From Clytia hemisphaerica (taxonomy: Eukaryota; Cnidaria; Hydrozoa; Leptothecata; Clytiidae): a stretch of 64,000 nucleotides of DNA. Under the pieces are notes generated by a model. That model saw only the letters and a program-made list of their open reading frames with translations. It was not told the origin of the DNA and made no database searches. Position 1 is the stretch's first letter; the number at the start of each line of letters is the position of its first letter. Where the stretch lies: the NCBI GenBank assembly GCA_902728285.1, contig CACVBU010000032.1:62001-126000 (forward strand). Direction: 5' to 3'. Below are positions 34,201-44,543 of the stretch, piece by piece. Made by a program: the position numbers and the translations under genes.

Positions 34201-37200
34201 CCTTTTGTTAATTGTTTTAAACGTTCATTGCAATGCCAAGACCAAAAAAGTTACAATGCTTTAGCTTCACTTCGTAGTAAAAAGATTGGAAAGTACAGCC
34301 TGTGTTTAAAATGTAGACACTATAAAAATACAGTTACTGGAAAAGTATATTGCTAATGTAGACACTTAAATACAGTACTGTAGTCACATAAATACAGTGA
34401 CTGGAAAAGCGTATTGCTGAATCAGAGTACATGTTACATACACATACGATAAGATTGACTTTAAGAGCCTTTAATCTTCAAATTCTTCAAGGTGTGATAC
34501 CTTGATGTCTCAGATTTTGCTAAAATTTTGTCCAAATGACCCTTTTAGTTAGAAAAGACAATCCTGAAAAAATCAGCTTCATAGCTTAAGTGGTTTTTGA
34601 GATGACTCCTTGATTTTGGAATACGGAACAAAATTTCATACCAAAAAAATACAATTTCTGTGGGGAAGAAAATTTGGAAGTGAAAAGAAATTGATTGGAG
34701 ACGAATGAAGGTCTGTTTCTTTCCAATACATCAGAACTTTTTGCTGGGAATCGGAAAAATAAAAAGTGGGTTACCAAAAATTTCTTGAAAATTTGCTAGC
34801 ACACTCTTAAAGGGGCCCAAAAATTGAAGAATCGAAGCGAAATGCATATTTACAGCAAAATTGAAGGTCTACAACAAACTTTTAGTGCTCCATTTCTTGA
34901 TAGGGTTGTCTAATGGGTGGAATATTTCACTAAAATCTGAATTTTGGAATTTCTACCTAATTGCATGGTTCAAAAAATGACAGAAAAATGCAGCTAAGTT
35001 GGGTTTGTGTCTTTTCTTACCAAAAGGGTCATTTGGTCTAAATTTCATCAAAATCTGAGGGGGGGGTACAGAGGCAGGGTACTAACCCATAGGGTACTAA
35101 CTTGATTTTTTACTAAAATTTTGTTAAATTTTACAGATTAGACCAAGAGAGGGGTACTATTGTTAATTTTTCAGACTGAAAATTCACAGATAATTCAAGC
35201 AAACTATCAATGATGGAGTCGGAAGCTTTTGTCCTTTGATTTTCATCACACACTTCTTGACCATTTTGGAAGTTTTGTCTTCAAAAAAATCAAAAAATTT
35301 GTCAAAAGAGTAAAAAAAATTTGTCGATTAAAAAAATTTCAAATCAAAAGAATTAATAATTGAAAAGTCAAAATATTACAACAAACTACTTTTTTTATTG
35401 AAAAACAGCAAAATTCTGTGAAAAAGTACCCAAAAAATATTATCCTGTACTTGCTTGCAGTACCCTGTGTCTGTACCCCCCTGGACATTAAGGTATCCTG
35501 AAGTAGACTCTAAGAAAAAATGGCTCTTAATACAGAAAAAAACTAGATTTTAGAAGCAAAGCTATTTTTAGTTAAATAATCTATGACAGACCTAATCTAT
35601 GACAGACCTTGTGCAACAAATCCGAAAATTATCTAAGAAACAAAAATAAATATTTGAACAACTGACTGACTTGATTGCTTTAGCTAAAAACTGAAGATAT
35701 ACCTTTATATTCTAGGATGACATCTTGTTTCCCTATTGGAAACTTTGTGAAAATTCCAAAGCCTAAAAAAGGAAACAGGAGTACAGCACCATTAAGATAA
35801 ATTTAAGATGAGAACAATAGAACGTTTTTGTATAAAATGACAATTGAGAAGGTGTGGAAGTTACATTATTCTATTGCTAAAAAAAGGAAATGCAGCTGCT
35901 CCCCAGTTGCTCATAATACATACGTTTTTGGAATAGAAATGTCTCAGGAACACTCATCAGAGACAGGAGAATCAGTAGGAAGTAATTTTAATGATTGTAA
36001 TTAAATTTTTGAATTTCTACACAGCTTTTTCTTTATAAGTTTTTGACTATATGGATCAAAATTTCTGATTTTAACTGCCGAAATTGCTAACCGGACTGGC
36101 TCAACTTCAGTATTATTCAAATAAATTATTCAAAGGCCCAATTGTAAATTTTAGCAAAATAATGTATATAGTTTATCATAGGCCGTGAGGCCATCCTCTT
36201 TTAAGATACTCACTTCTAGTAAGCAGTCACATTGTTAATCTCTTATTACTGATCGTCACTCATTATAAACTACGAGGCTTAGGAGCTCTGTTACTCTACC
36301 TACTGAACCTTGAACTCTACATGGCGCTGCAAGTAGGATTTTGAGAAGCCTCACGTCGTATTCAGCTTGCATCATCAGGATCAAATCTTTCATCCAACAC
36401 GAGATCTCGAACTTATACATCCGCCATCTTGGTTGTTTTCATTTCCGTGGTCACACGCACCAAAGAAACCCACTCGTACGGAACCGAATTCCCGCCCGCA
36501 AGCGCCCGTCCGCCTCACCTCTGAACCGCGCGTCCGCCCGCCTTCTACCGAACGCCCGCCAACCCGCCCTAATATCAACGACACCCGCTCATCGTATCGA
36601 CGCTCACCGCCCGTACCAGATCACAGTATACTATGGCCTCCGAAGAGCAAATACAACGAATGCTCTTGCTCATGGAACAACAAATGACACAACTGACGAA
36701 TCTCCACGCGGAAAACGCACAATTAAGAATCAACGTCGCCGCCGTCCCACCTCAACAACAACAACAACAGCATCCGCAGCCGAGAACGAAAACCAAATCC
36801 CCCGAGAGACCCATCATAAACGCCGACACTGATGAACAAGAATGGGAGCTTTTCAAGGACTCCTGGAATAGATACAAAACTATGACAGCCGTAACTGATG
36901 TCAACATGCTTCGACTAGAACTGAGAGCGGCTTGCTCGCAAGACGTCAACCGCCTTTTATTCGAATACGTCGGGGCGGAAGCCCTCAATACCGCCAACGA
37001 AAATGAGTTATTAAACTTTATTAAGAGTGTCGCCGTAAAAGGCACTCACAAAGAAGTCCACAGAATGAAATTTTTCAGACTCTGTCAGATGGACGGCGAA
37101 ACAATCACACAATTCGTCGCCCGCCTTCGTTCAAATGCCATCCTATGCAAATTCAAGATAGCTTGTGAAAACCACGAAGAACCAAACCCCGTCAGCTTCG

Positions 37201-40200
37201 CGGATGAAATGATCGCCCACCAGTTGGTGTTCGGGCTGAGAAACCAACAACACCAGTCCCGAATACTCTCAGAAACAGCAGCCCTGCCGACGTTAGGAGA
37301 CAAAATAGAACGTTTACAATGTCTCGAATCAACAGAACAATCAACCGACATCATGAGAGCCAACCCCCCGACGAGCAGCTCCACCAACGCATTCGCCAAA
37401 TCGACCTACAGACGAGACCAATTCAGACGTCCACAACAACATGATAGCAAGACCAATCGTCCCCATGATAGCAAGACCAACCGCCCCTGCAGAGGCTGCG
37501 GACGCACTTCGCACGAAGGTAAAACCATGGCTCGCAAAGACTGTCCAGCATTCAATAAGAACTGTGGTAATTGCGGAATCAAGGGTCATTTCCGCGCCGT
37601 ATGTATGAAAGGCACAGCGAGTCGTTCCCAAGCAAGCGCCGTCGGAGAAGCATCCCACCCACAACAGCAAGAAGAAGGCCAACTAGAGGACGTGCCATCC
37701 TTCGCATTCGCAACACCCGATGAGGATTTTCGTCTTGCCCCGTCCTCGAACAACCGGCCCTAGCGAACGCCACCGTTCCTTCCCACATGGAATGGAGAGG
37801 CAACTCGTTCACACCAACTCGCCCCGAAAGCCCACCGAAAATTGACGTGTCCATCAAAATACTCAAACAGACCCACGGGCAGTTTGGTAAGAGGAACGGC
37901 CCCATTATAACGGACACACTCACCGAAGCTATAGCAGATAGCGGATGCCAAACATGCACTGCCGGACCCGAACTATTAAATAAACTGAAATGCCCATACG
38001 CCTACCTCGTAAAAACCAAACATAAAATTGTAGGCATCACTCACGCCCCTCTCGATATATTGGGCACGCTCTTCCTCCACATCACTTACGGAGGGCGCTC
38101 ATCGAGTCAAATGGTTTACATTTCGAAAAACTGTAAAGGTTTCTACCTATCTCAAACCGCCATGAAAGATTTGGGAATCGTCAACGAATCCTTCCCGAAA
38201 AGCATCTCCGCCTCCACAGAGTCACAATCGGACGAATGCCACTGCCAAGAGAGAACGCCACCTCCGAATCGCCCAGAAGACATCCCCTTCGAGCCAACGC
38301 AAGAGAACATTCCAAAGCTTAAATCATGGATCCTGGACGCGTTCGGCTCTTCCGCCTTTAACCAATGCCCTCACCAGGAGCTACCAACAATGACAGGAGA
38401 ACCCATCCGACTCCATCTTAAAGAAGACGCAGTCCCTTACGCAGCTCACACGCCTATCCCCGTCCCACACCACTGGAAACAAAAGTCAAAGAAGACATCG
38501 ACCGCGACGTCCGTCTCAAGATCATCGAACAAATCCCCCAAGGAACCACAACCGAGTGGTGTGCGCGTATGATTGTCACCTCAAAGAAAAACGGGGACCC
38601 CCGCCGAACTGTCGATCTACAGAAACTTAACGACGCTACACTCCGAGAACCACATCACACACCAAGCCCCTTCAACGTTGCATCTACTGTCCCCATAAAA
38701 ACGTACAGAACTGTAATCGACGCGTGGAATGGATATCATAGCCTCCCACTTCACGAAACGACCAAGAACAGCATGACTTTCATTACCGAATGGGGTCGGT
38801 ATCGGTACTGCCGCGCCCCAATGGGGTACCACGTCTCTGGAGATGCGTACACTCGGAGGTTTGATGACATCACCCAAGAGTTCCCGAGATCTGCTAGAAT
38901 TGTCGACGACACACTACTCTGGGACCACAGCATCGAAGAATCCTTCTGGCACACGATAGACTATCTGATCCTCTGTGCTAAAAACGGTATTATTTTCAAC
39001 AAGGACAAATTCCAATTCTGCCAACCTGTTGTCGAATTTGCCGGGTTTGAATTATTCGAAGACGGATATCGCCCGCTCAAGAAGATCTTGTCTGCCATCA
39101 AAGACTTCCCGACCCCGAAATCCGTGACCGATGTGCGATCCTGGTTCGGACTTGTTAACCAACTCGCTTACGCGTTCGCCCAAGCCCCGGTCATGGAACC
39201 GTTCCGCCAACTCCTGTCGTCCAAGACATTTTTCTGGGATGAGACGCTCGATGAACTTTTCCAAGCGTCGAAAAACAAGATTATCGAACTTGTAAAGGAC
39301 GGTGTCAAAACGTTCGAAACGGATCGCCCAACCTGTCTGACAACGGATTGGTCGAAAACAGGCATTGGGTTCGACCTCACACAGAAACACTGCAACTGTC
39401 CCGACCCAGTCAAACCAGATTGCGGAGAAGGTCATTGGAAATTGGTCTTTGCCGGCTCCCGCTTCACCACTGATTCTGAAAGCAGATATGCACCCATCGA
39501 AGGGGAAGCCCTGGCAGTTGTTCACGGACTGCAACGCTGTCGAATGTTCGTGATGGGATCCCCAAACCTCACCGTAGCAGTCGATCACAAGCCCCTGATT
39601 CGGATATTGAACGATCGAGAACTTAGTTCGATATCTAACCCACGACTCCTGTGCTTCAAAGAAAAGACGTTGATGTATCGTTTCAAGATCGTGCACGTTC
39701 CCGGCAAATCGAAGAAGATGAAAATCGCGGACACCACATCCCGTAACCCCGTCCCCGTCGAAGAGACCGACGAGCAGTCCATCGCCTGCGAAGCAGCAGC
39801 GCTGTCATTCGCGCACTCACAAGCCGACGGCGTCGCTTCTATTGATTGGGAGATCGTCCAACAACACGCAGTTCATGACCAAGAATGCATTTCCCTCGTC
39901 AATGTGATCGCCAACGGATTCCCATCAGCCAAATCAGACCTACCCGTCGAGCTACACCCATACTGGAACATGCGTGAAGAACTATATGCAGTCGATGGAG
40001 TGCCGTTCAAAAATCACAAGATGCTCATTCCTAAAGACCTTCGCCGTATTGTCCTCGAAGGCCTCCACGCAGCCCACCAAGGTGTTAGTAGCATGATGGC
40101 CAACGCCCGTGAAAGATTCTTTTGGCCGGGACTCGACGCAGCCGTTAAGCTATACCGCGCCCAGTGTCGTCAATGCAACGAACAAGCACCAACACAACAC

Positions 40201-41824
40201 CCAGAATCCCCGATGGAACCCCAAGCACCGGAAACACCGTTCGAAATCGTCGCCACAGACCTATGCAAGCTCTCGGGATTCTCATACCTCATCTACGTGG
40301 ACGCCTACTCGGGATGGGTCGAAGTGGCAAACCTGTCAACCACGAACTTCCGCTCAATCAAGAAGGTCCTACTTATGTACTTCGCCCTGTTCGGAGTTCC
40401 GGAAGAAATCGCAGCCGATGGAGGTCCGCCATTCGATTCACACGACTACAAAGCTTTCCTGAAACAGTGGAGAATCCGCCAGCGACTGTCGTCAGCCTAC
40501 TACGCTCAAAGTAACGGAAGAGCAGAAGCCGGTGTGAAGACAGCAAAACGCATCCTCCTCGGCAACATCGACCCAAGAACCGGAAAGCTAGACAACGAAA
40601 GCGCAGTCAAAGCCCTAATGACCCATCGTAACACCCCATGCCAACTCACTGCAATATCACCAGCAATTGCTCTGTTCGGACGACCCATTAGGGACCACCT
40701 ACCAACATCAAACATGAAACTACGAACCGAATGGCAGGAAATCGCAAGCAAGAGGGAAGAAGCACTAGCGAAGCGTCACCTCGTCAAGCCACCACAAGAA
40801 ACGACGAAAGAATTACCACCACTCAACATCGGAGACTCTGTACAGATCCAAAACCAAAATGGCAACCAGCCCACCAAATGGAACAGCACTGGATTCGTCG
40901 CCGAAACCCTCCCAAACCGCCAATATCGCGTCGTCGTCGATGGCAGCCGCCACACCACCCGGAGGAACAGAAGGTTCCTCAAACAGATCTTTCCCGTGTG
41001 CCGTCAGAACATCGACTACCTGTCAAGTCCGCCTCCGAAAAAGCCACCCCCAAAAACGACCCCTCCACCCCAACAGCCGCAAGACGAGCAAACCCCGAAC
41101 ACCCCTCAAGAACCCGAAATCTGGAATGACCCAGCACCGCCAAGACGAGATGCCAGCCCAACAGCACACGATGTACAACCCCGACGTAGTACTCGACAAC
41201 GAAGAGCACCACGCCCCCTCTCTCCAAAGATAACTGGTCAATCTCACGATTGACGGAATGTATATAGTATTATATGAACGTTACGCATAGCATTTAGCCT
41301 CCAAAAAGGGGGCATGTAGAATGTATATAGTTTATCATAGGCCGTGAGGCCATCCTCTTTTAAGATACTCACTTCTAGTAAGCAGTCACATTGTTAATCT
41401 CTTATTACTGATCGTCACTCATTATACACTACGAGGCTTAGGAGCTCTGTTACTCTACCTACTGAACCTTGAACTCTACAGATATTGGACCTCAGAAATT
41501 AAAATTATCAACAAAAAAATGAAAAACACCCACAAAATTTCAGTCAAATCAGACTATTTTTATTTGAGTCTACAGGCTGCCCCCAAAGTTTTCAGCTAGG
41601 TTTTAGTGCTAAAACTCATCCCCAAGTCCCCAAAATGAAAATTTTGAAAAAATGAAAAAACAACCCCAGGTATTCACCCAAATAACAAGTGTGCAAAATC
41701 TCAAGCACCTGAGAGTAATGACTTAAAGCAAACTTACCAACATAATCATTGATAAAGAGTTTCTCAAAACATTCATCTTCCTTTCGATTGAGCAGAAAAC
41801 GCAACTGTGTATTCTTTCTTGTTC
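31260..41824 (-). CDS. KMT5A-like SET-domain lysine methyltransferase, multi-exon
   Basis: Minus-strand exons in order: 41738-41824, 35703-35762, 34045-34156, 32578-32730, 31534-31579 and, tentatively, 31260-31303. All junction phases match. Together they give a SET domain: F-I-N-D-Y-V-G entry, F-G-I-F at the start, E-Y-K-G-E-L-V-S-x-x-E-A, then C-L-D-A-T, then K-Y-I-N-D-S-P-K-C-L-A-N-A (the N-H-S-x-x-x-N region, His replaced by Asp) and E-I-R-Y-D-Y-Y-D ... W-R. This arrangement is that of KMT5A/PR-Set7, which monomethylates histone H4 K20. The Asn-His pair normally contacts the methyl donor, so the N-D change may lower activity. Start: an ATG at 41867 is open into the first exon, but a strong acceptor at 41825 suggests an upstream exon. 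An LTR retrotransposon occupies the first intron. Confidence 0.78.
32991..33031. repeat. Perfect 18-bp hairpin in a SET-gene intron
   Basis: AAAATGACTGATTTAGCT, loop ATTCA, then AGCTAAATCAGTCATTTT: an uninterrupted 18-bp stem with a 5-nt loop. It lies just left of the element at 33052. It is shorter than a typical animal microRNA precursor. Confidence 0.85.
33052..33821. mobile_element. Non-autonomous TIR element, 770 bp
   Basis: Left end GATTTATTATACACTGGAT and right end ATCCAGTGTATAATAAATC are perfect inverse copies. No transposase frame is present. It lies within the intron between SET exons 34045-34156 and 32578-32730. A partial copy of its right end occurs at 9456-9580. Confidence 0.8.
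35060..35495. mobile_element. MITE with GGGGGTACAGAGGCAGGGTA-type ends, copy 1
   Basis: Left GGGGGGTACAGAGGCAGGGT and right ACCCTGTGTCTGTACCCCCC are inverted. The interior (ACACTTCTTGACCATTTTGG onward) matches the reverse complement of the element at 57338-57868. It lies in a SET-gene intron. Confidence 0.75.
36162..36321 (+). repeat. 5' LTR (lacks the first bases)
   Basis: Identical to the 3' LTR from ATGTATATAG to CTCTACA except for one A/C change in CATTATAAACTACG. The first six or seven bases (TGTAGAA) present in the 3' LTR are absent, so the left boundary is slightly eroded. Confidence 0.92.
36633..37763 (+). CDS. Gag-like protein of the LTR retrotransposon
   Basis: 376 codons from ATG 36633. 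The N-terminal third is Gln-rich, with a Q run near residue 50. The middle is a capsid-like helical region (F-F-R-L-C-Q-M-D-G-E-T-I-T-Q-F-V-A-R-L). The C-terminus has a canonical CCHC knuckle, C-G-N-C-G-x-K-G-H-F-x3-C, preceded by an incomplete Cys/His cluster. Gag packages the element RNA in virus-like particles. A short run of T followed by overlap with the pol frame (37723-37763) fits -1 frameshifting for Pol expression. Confidence 0.9.
   Translation: MASEEQIQRMLLLMEQQMTQLTNLHAENAQLRINVAAVPPQQQQQQHPQPRTKTKSPERPIINADTDEQEWELFKDSWNRYKTMTAVTDVNMLRLELRAACSQDVNRLLFEYVGAEALNTANENELLNFIKSVAVKGTHKEVHRMKFFRLCQMDGETITQFVARLRSNAILCKFKIACENHEEPNPVSFADEMIAHQLVFGLRNQQHQSRILSETAALPTLGDKIERLQCLESTEQSTDIMRANPPTSSSTNAFAKSTYRRDQFRRPQQHDSKTNRPHDSKTNRPCRGCGRTSHEGKTMARKDCPAFNKNCGNCGIKGHFRAVCMKGTASRSQASAVGEASHPQQQEEGQLEDVPSFAFATPDEDFRLAPSSNNRP
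37724..38572 (+). CDS. Pol N-terminal part: aspartic protease
   Basis: The frame is open from about 37724 (in -1 relative to gag) to the stop at 38572; the first ATG is 37787. The protease signature A-D-S-G-C-Q-T-C lies about 45 residues after that ATG, the D-S-G form of the retroelement D-T/S-G active site. The last 30 or so codons are out of frame with the following reverse transcriptase because of a one-base change near 38480-38485. Confidence 0.82.
   Translation, partial: GFSSCPVLEQPALANATVPSHMEWRGNSFTPTRPESPPKIDVSIKILKQTHGQFGKRNGPIITDTLTEAIADSGCQTCTAGPELLNKLKCPYAYLVKTKHKIVGITHAPLDILGTLFLHITYGGRSSSQMVYISKNCKGFYLSQTAMKDLGIVNESFPKSISASTESQSDECHCQERTPPPNRPEDIPFEPTQENIPKLKSWILDAFGSSAFNQCPHQELPTMTGEPIRLHLKEDAVPYAAHTPIPVPHHWKQKSKKTSTATSVSRSSNKSPKEPQPSGVRV
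38569..41253 (+). CDS. Pol: reverse transcriptase, RNase H and integrase
   Basis: 894 codons from ATG 38569; the frame is open upstream to about 38484, so this ATG is not the natural start. In order: reverse transcriptase with V-D-L-Q-K-L-N-D and catalytic I-V-D-D near residue 110; RNase H with T-T-D-W-S and the E-G-E-A-L-A-V-V block; an integrase HHCC zinc motif ending C-R-Q-C-N-E; and the integrase core with V-A-T-D-L, A-A-D-G-G-P and N-G-R-A-E-A as the D, D and E sites. A Pro-rich tail follows. Domain order RT-RH-IN identifies Ty3/Gypsy. All catalytic residues are present. Many Cys codons are TGC/TGT with GC-ended neighbours, unlike host exons. Confidence 0.93.
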   Translation: MIVTSKKNGDPRRTVDLQKLNDATLREPHHTPSPFNVASTVPIKTYRTVIDAWNGYHSLPLHETTKNSMTFITEWGRYRYCRAPMGYHVSGDAYTRRFDDITQEFPRSARIVDDTLLWDHSIEESFWHTIDYLILCAKNGIIFNKDKFQFCQPVVEFAGFELFEDGYRPLKKILSAIKDFPTPKSVTDVRSWFGLVNQLAYAFAQAPVMEPFRQLLSSKTFFWDETLDELFQASKNKIIELVKDGVKTFETDRPTCLTTDWSKTGIGFDLTQKHCNCPDPVKPDCGEGHWKLVFAGSRFTTDSESRYAPIEGEALAVVHGLQRCRMFVMGSPNLTVAVDHKPLIRILNDRELSSISNPRLLCFKEKTLMYRFKIVHVPGKSKKMKIADTTSRNPVPVEETDEQSIACEAAALSFAHSQADGVASIDWEIVQQHAVHDQECISLVNVIANGFPSAKSDLPVELHPYWNMREELYAVDGVPFKNHKMLIPKDLRRIVLEGLHAAHQGVSSMMANARERFFWPGLDAAVKLYRAQCRQCNEQAPTQHPESPMEPQAPETPFEIVATDLCKLSGFSYLIYVDAYSGWVEVANLSTTNFRSIKKVLLMYFALFGVPEEIAADGGPPFDSHDYKAFLKQWRIRQRLSSAYYAQSNGRAEAGVKTAKRILLGNIDPRTGKLDNESAVKALMTHRNTPCQLTAISPAIALFGRPIRDHLPTSNMKLRTEWQEIASKREEALAKRHLVKPPQETTKELPPLNIGDSVQIQNQNGNQPTKWNSTGFVAETLPNRQYRVVVDGSRHTTRRNRRFLKQIFPVCRQNIDYLSSPPPKKPPPKTTPPPQQPQDEQTPNTPQEPEIWNDPAPPRRDASPTAHDVQPRRSTRQRRAPRPLSPKITGQSHD
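41315..41480 (+). repeat. 3' LTR, complete
   Basis: Runs from TGTAGAATG to GAACTCTACA, with matching TGTAGA / TCTACA terminal inverted bases. It directly follows the purine tract AAAAAGGGGGCA. Confidence 0.93.
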
Positions 41825-41867
41825 CTGTGAAAACCAAAGAAAGAATAAAACATTTCTTTTTCTCCAA

Positions 41868-42513
41868 TTTTGCTTCAATGTCAAGTTTGCAACCAACAGT
41901 ACATGAAAAATATTGTTCTATAATTTAAATATGGAATAGAACCCTTTAACTTTGTACTAAAAGATGAAACTATTGTTTGTTTGACCTTTTTATAGAAAAA
42001 CAGGAGTTAATAAACAGAATAGAAAGTAGTAAAACTTAACATGGTTTCAGCCCCCCTCCCCCGGAATTTAAAAGGCACCTAGGCCAAGTCAGAGGTTGGG
42101 GCCTAAAATTCAAAAAATCTATGGGGTTAGTTGCTTTGATAGTGGCTATTTTCTAATTAGTTGTACATTTGGGACACAGAGTGTGATGTTGGAACTTTCA
42201 AGCCCATAGTTTCTCAAATTTTGTTTTTCCTTTCCAGCTTGTTTTTTTTTATTCTGCTAACATTTTTAATAGCATAACAACAAAGCTTTTTTTACAAGGT
42301 GCTTACGTGGGTGCGCTTCTCGAGATGGGGAGGAAAAGATAAACCTAGGGGTGATTCAAAATCATTGAGATTTCTGAAATGCCACAAGAACAAAATGCAT
42401 ACAAAAAATCTCATTATTTTGGTTAGCAGATTTTTTGCCATTGACAATTTAAACAAAGAGTTTCTATGGTTAATACATTATCCAGAATAAATCTTGAAAG
42501 AAACAGCATGAAA
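41868..42513. other. Gap between SET gene and GPCR gene
   Basis: No exon is recognised. A 5' exon of the SET gene may lie here. A short C-rich run is at about 42052-42061. Confidence 0.35.
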
Positions 42514-43731
42514 CTAATCCTTACTTGAGGGTTGTTTTGTTTTCCATGGGTTTAAAGACTGTGGGAGTAACATATGAGAGTGAGTCAGTGTTTGATGTTG
42601 AATTCTTTTTTTGCCACAACAATTAAACAGTAATGTTTTGATTGAACCATGAAAATCAGGCACACGTAAAGCATATAGAAAAAAGTTCATCATCGAATTG
42701 ATATAATGCATGATTTTGGCAATGGATACAAGTCCAGTTGATGATTCGATTTTTGTAACCAGATATGGTGTTCCAAAATAATAACACATATTCAATGCGA
42801 AAAATGGTAACCAAAATATCAAAAAAAGTCCAATTATTATCAAAATTTTTTTGGCAATTTGAATATCTCTATTCATCCTATTGCTTGAAAACCTCCTGAA
42901 TTGTACAGCTGTGTAAACGATAATAGAGTAACTGAAGACAATTACTATTGCTGGAAATATGAATGCGACCAAAAAAACAAAGAGAGTATAATATTTTTTA
43001 TCCTCCCAAAAGAGTCTCAAACCAGCGGTTACTATACCAATACCCCAAACAATGGAAATGATAATGTAAAAGGGTAAGTTGTTTAGATTGCGATGCATCA
43101 AGGCAAACTTGACCGCCAACATTCTTTCAATACTGATTGCTGTTAGTGATAAAATTGAGGTTGTACCAAAGAGGACATCCAAACCAACGAGATATTCATA
43201 AATGACATGTTCATGTGTTATGAAATCTATAACCAAAGAAAAACTTTGCTAGTTCACAAAATATGTTTATTTTGAGCAGTGAGAAAAATAAAGTTCAAAA
43301 TAAGTGAAATGCACATTTAAACCCTAGAACTGAATATATTTCAAGACCAGCTTTATCCAGCTTTTCCCATCAGTATTTTTATGTTGAAGAAATGTTGAAT
43401 CCAGCTCATCAATCTTTAGGAAAAACTTTCAAATATAATTTATACATATTTTTTAATAATTGAAGGACATACTGAGGAGAGACATAACCCAGACTGGAAT
43501 CGAAAGTGCTCCAACCAATAAATCAGCAATCGCTAAGTTGATAATGAATAAATTGGTCTTTGTTCTCAGCCTTCTTGAACCCTTGAAATACGCCAAAATT
43601 ACCAACAGGTTCACAATGATGACGGTGATGCTAATGAAGCATAATGCTGCAATCTCCAGGGCTTTAGAGAGAATTAAATAAAGCAAACTACACAAACCTG
43701 TTTTAAAGACCATTACTTTCAAAGCAATCAA
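42514..43731 (-). CDS. Rhodopsin-family G-protein-coupled receptor, two exons
   Basis: Exon 1 is 43473-43731 from the ATG; exon 2 is 43226-42514 to the stop; the phase-1 junction gives about 323 residues. Exon 1 carries TM1 (with V-N-L-L-V) and TM2 (L-A-I-A-D-L-L-V-G). Exon 2 carries TM3 to TM7: S-I-E-R-M-L-A in place of D-R-Y, F-W-L-P-F in TM6 and N-S-M-M-N-F-F-L-Y in place of N-P-x-x-Y in TM7. The tail after TM7 has a Cys pair suitable for palmitoylation. Such receptors form large lineage-specific sets in cnidarians; the ligand is unknown. It encodes a plasma-membrane protein. The changed D-R-Y and N-P-x-x-Y motifs could alter G-protein activation. Confidence 0.85.
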
Positions 43732-44052
43732 TTTGACATAATAAAACTCACTCCAAAAACTTATCTAGAGTTTGGAAGTATTAAAATAGTTTTCATTCTG
43801 TTTGAATTTTGGTTAGGTTTGAAATTGACTGAAGATTTGCACATTGATTATTGTGCTTCTGCTTATGTAGCTTGAAACTCTCTTTCCCAAAGTTGTAGCC
43901 CACTTTTTAGGTATCCCAATGGTTTAAGTACCCTTTGTCCTGGGTAAGGTGTCCCCGTTCACCAATGCTAGATTTTTTTTTTAATTGAGGCTTTTTGTTC
44001 TTTTGTCATTTCAGAAATCTTAAAGACCTAATCACACCTACTCTCAGGTCTC
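43732..44052. other. Upstream region of the GPCR gene
   Basis: AT-rich, with no recognisable element other than the target site of the following foldback insertion. Confidence 0.35.
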
Positions 44053-44058
44053 TAATAG

Positions 44059-44543
44059 CCAGACGATCTCAATCGAACGAAATCGACGATCGAACCAATC
44101 GAACGAAATCGAACGCAATCGACCGATTGAAATTCGATTGTCGAACGCAATGGAATCTCAATCGAACGTCAAAATTCTGGGTAATATTCGATTGGTTCGA
44201 TTGTTGTTCGACTGGTTCGATCGTCGATTCCGTTCGATTGAGATCGTCTGGCTTTATTCTTGCAGCTTCCCAACATCCAAACTCTCAAACATCACAAGCC
44301 GAATGAAATTACTTTCGATTTCCCGTAGAAATTATGCGATGAACAATCTGGGGGTCAATGAATCGACGATCGAACGCAATCGAACATCAATCGAACGCAA
44401 TCGAACATCAATCGAATCTGAAAATTGCGGTAATATTCGATTGACATTCGATTGCGTTCGACAATCGAATTTCAATCGGTCGATTGCGTTCGATTTGGTT
44501 CGACTGGTTCGATCGTCGATTCCGTTCGATTGAGATCGTCTGG
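44059..44543. mobile_element. Foldback element, 485 bp, with TSD TAATAG
   Basis: Both ends read inward as CCAGACGATCTCAATCGAAC and stay complementary, with few mismatches, for about 110 bp. TAATAG flanks both sides (44053-44058 and 44544-44549). An extra copy of the right-hand end lies inside at about 44190-44252, so the left half alone also folds. The arms are made of CAATCGAA words. No coding capacity. Confidence 0.88.

Larger units (their letters stand above)
36162..41480 (+). mobile_element. Ty3/Gypsy-type LTR retrotransposon, nearly intact
   Basis: LTRs at 36162-36321 and 41315-41480 enclose gag, protease, reverse transcriptase, RNase H and integrase. The primer-binding site starts TGGCGCTGCAAGTAGG directly after the 5' LTR. 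The polypurine tract AAAAAGGGGGCA directly precedes the 3' LTR. Its coding part is much richer in G and C than the surrounding DNA. No target duplication is seen. It lies antisense within an intron of the SET gene. Confidence 0.95.

Noticed and set aside
36341..36832. 163-codon frame in the 5' region of the LTR element
   Set aside because: Overlaps gag in another frame and has Arg/Pro/Thr-rich composition expected from GC-rich shadow reading.
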